Shown here: in pieces, positions 63,301-64,000 of the stretch
Numbering within the stretch: position 1 is the stretch's first letter
Layout: the number at the start of each line of letters is the position of its first letter
DNA from: Membranipora membranacea
Lineage: Eukaryota; Bryozoa; Gymnolaemata; Cheilostomatida; Membraniporidae
Direction of reading: 5' to 3'
Assembly: GCA_914767715.1 (NCBI GenBank)
Contig: OU612072.1
Location: forward strand, 3,660,001-3,724,000
DNA: 64,000 nt
Position numbers and translations under genes: made by a program
Notes under the pieces: generated by a model
Seen by the model: the letters and a program-made list of their open reading frames with translations, nothing else
What the model was told of the DNA's origin: nothing
The model's database searches: none

Positions 63301-63707
63301 AGCTACAGAAGAAAGAACGAACATGTGACATCCAAGAAGACAACTACAAATTTTATATATAGTGATACTTTCGACCAGGTGTTTGGCACCACATTATGCT
63401 AAGCTCCATCCCATTTGTGACAGTCCTAGGTTTGTTTTACCGCTATATAACACAAACAATATTTTGATTCACTCATGTCGTACTGAGCCGGTCGAGACAG
63501 AAATCAACAAAGATTAAGTCAGGTTGGCTCCACCAAGCAAGCACTAAATGAAGCTTTTAGATTTCCTACCTCTCTCATCAGGGCTTCCTTCTCTTTCTGT
63601 AGGAACTTGATGGTGTCATCTTTAAGTTTCTTATCTTTGCGTAAATTATCCACCTCTCGATAGAGGTCCGTCAACTCCTGCTGTGTCGGCAATCTGGCTT
63701 TCAACAT
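60305..63707 (-). CDS. Unrecognised coiled-coil protein, 7 coding exons (5' end uncertain)
   Basis: I do not recognise this gene. Exons in order of transcription: 63707-63570, 63302-63195, 62837-62704, 62224-62090, 61762-61452, 61014-60853, 60465-60305. Phases agree at all six junctions and yield 382 aa. Residues 1-80 are strongly helical and charged ('ELTDLYREVDNLRKDKK', 'FLQKEKEALMRELKHYE', 'QLEADNTQLKADILHLK'), predicting a coiled coil. Residues 81-170 look like a small helical domain ('MCANLLTLLDDVR', 'TAWHFLEIIDRALMELKSG'). The rest is low complexity, rich in Ser, Asn and Gln, with 'ERSRSAPTLNG' (a likely phosphorylation or 14-3-3 type site), a Pro/Lys segment, and a C-terminus of Pro-rich repeats ending 'VGGDYYY'. 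The frame stays open through an acceptor just before the first ATG, so more exons may lie beyond the window. A centrosome/cytoskeleton or scaffold role would be a guess. Confidence 0.7.
62465..62665 (+). mobile_element. tRNA-derived SINE (another family) in intron 3 of the coiled-coil gene
   Basis: The A-box-like CTGGCACAGTTGTTGAGAGC and B-box-like GTGGATTCCAATC lie at tRNA spacing (about 62461-62525). A GC-rich body with CCCCTAGGTGTGCTCCGATC follows and ends near 62665. It is in antisense orientation to the host gene. Confidence 0.6.
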
Positions 63708-64000
63708 TGTGCTGCTACACTGAGAAACACAATAACGATGATGATTATTACCACCCATCAGATTAATGATAATATATAAAGCAAATTTCCTTGAACACCA
63801 TTAAAGAAGCAGTGAATTCTTTAACAATCTTAGGAACAGGTAACTATTGCAACTAAAAATAGTTCAATCTGAGGTGCTTTCAATGTAGCAAAAACGCAAC
63901 TTTTTCTTTCAGGATCACAGCATGCAGTGAGCTAAATCAAATCCTCACGCTTCCACTGTGGTTTACCTATCATGCAGAGCTTATAATCAGTCAGAAGGAG
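63708..64000. other. Sequence upstream of the coiled-coil gene's first annotated exon
   Basis: Contains a splice-acceptor-like CTCAG before the annotated ATG on the minus strand, so it is either a 5' UTR intron or an intron to a coding exon outside the window. Confidence 0.4.

Noticed and set aside
1-64000. CRISPR array, bacterial operon or prophage
   Set aside because: No regularly spaced repeats with unique spacers and no prokaryotic gene organisation; all genes are spliced and animal-like.

Overview
This window looks like nuclear DNA of an invertebrate animal. It is AT-rich, its genes are cut into many short GT-AG exons by introns of about 0.2-4 kb, and the spaces are full of decayed LINEs, tRNA-derived SINEs, foldback/MITE-type elements and short G-rich hairpins. 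The gene set (core alpha-1,6-fucosyltransferase, ZnT6, RNMT-activating miniprotein, stonin) is typical of metazoans. I cannot name the phylum from sequence alone. All exon models were built by hand, by matching splice sites and codon phase across every junction; each of the five models closes to a whole number of codons.

Layout. From 1 to 12.9 kb there is no protein gene: LINE fragments, one tRNA-His-like gene on the minus strand, SINEs, and a 2.3-kb element bounded by long inverted repeats (9.47-11.77 kb) with a LINE tail inserted in its left arm. From 12.9 to 23.3 kb (+) lies a complete 13-exon FUT8 orthologue. From 25.2 to 30.0 kb (-) lies a complete 10-exon SLC30A6 (ZnT6). It is head-to-head with a two-exon gene at 30.5-32.3 kb (+) that resembles RAMAC. 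From 33.2 to 57.5 kb (-) lies a 32-exon stonin gene (predicted 1,911 aa). From 60.3 to 63.7 kb (-) there is a seven-exon gene for a coiled-coil protein I do not recognise; its 5' end may lie beyond the window.

FUT8 acts on N-glycans in the Golgi, and ZnT6 is the accessory subunit of a secretory-pathway zinc transporter. RAMAC activates mRNA cap methylation in the nucleus. Stonin is an endocytic adaptor linking AP-2 to cargo. I see no evidence that they form one pathway; the cluster looks like ordinary animal gene neighbourhood. The unusual content is structural: three long inverted repeats each sit inside an intron (SLC30A6, RAMAC, stonin) and would fold into long RNA hairpins; a G-rich hairpin family with a shared core recurs several times; and two MITE-like families occur in multiple copies.
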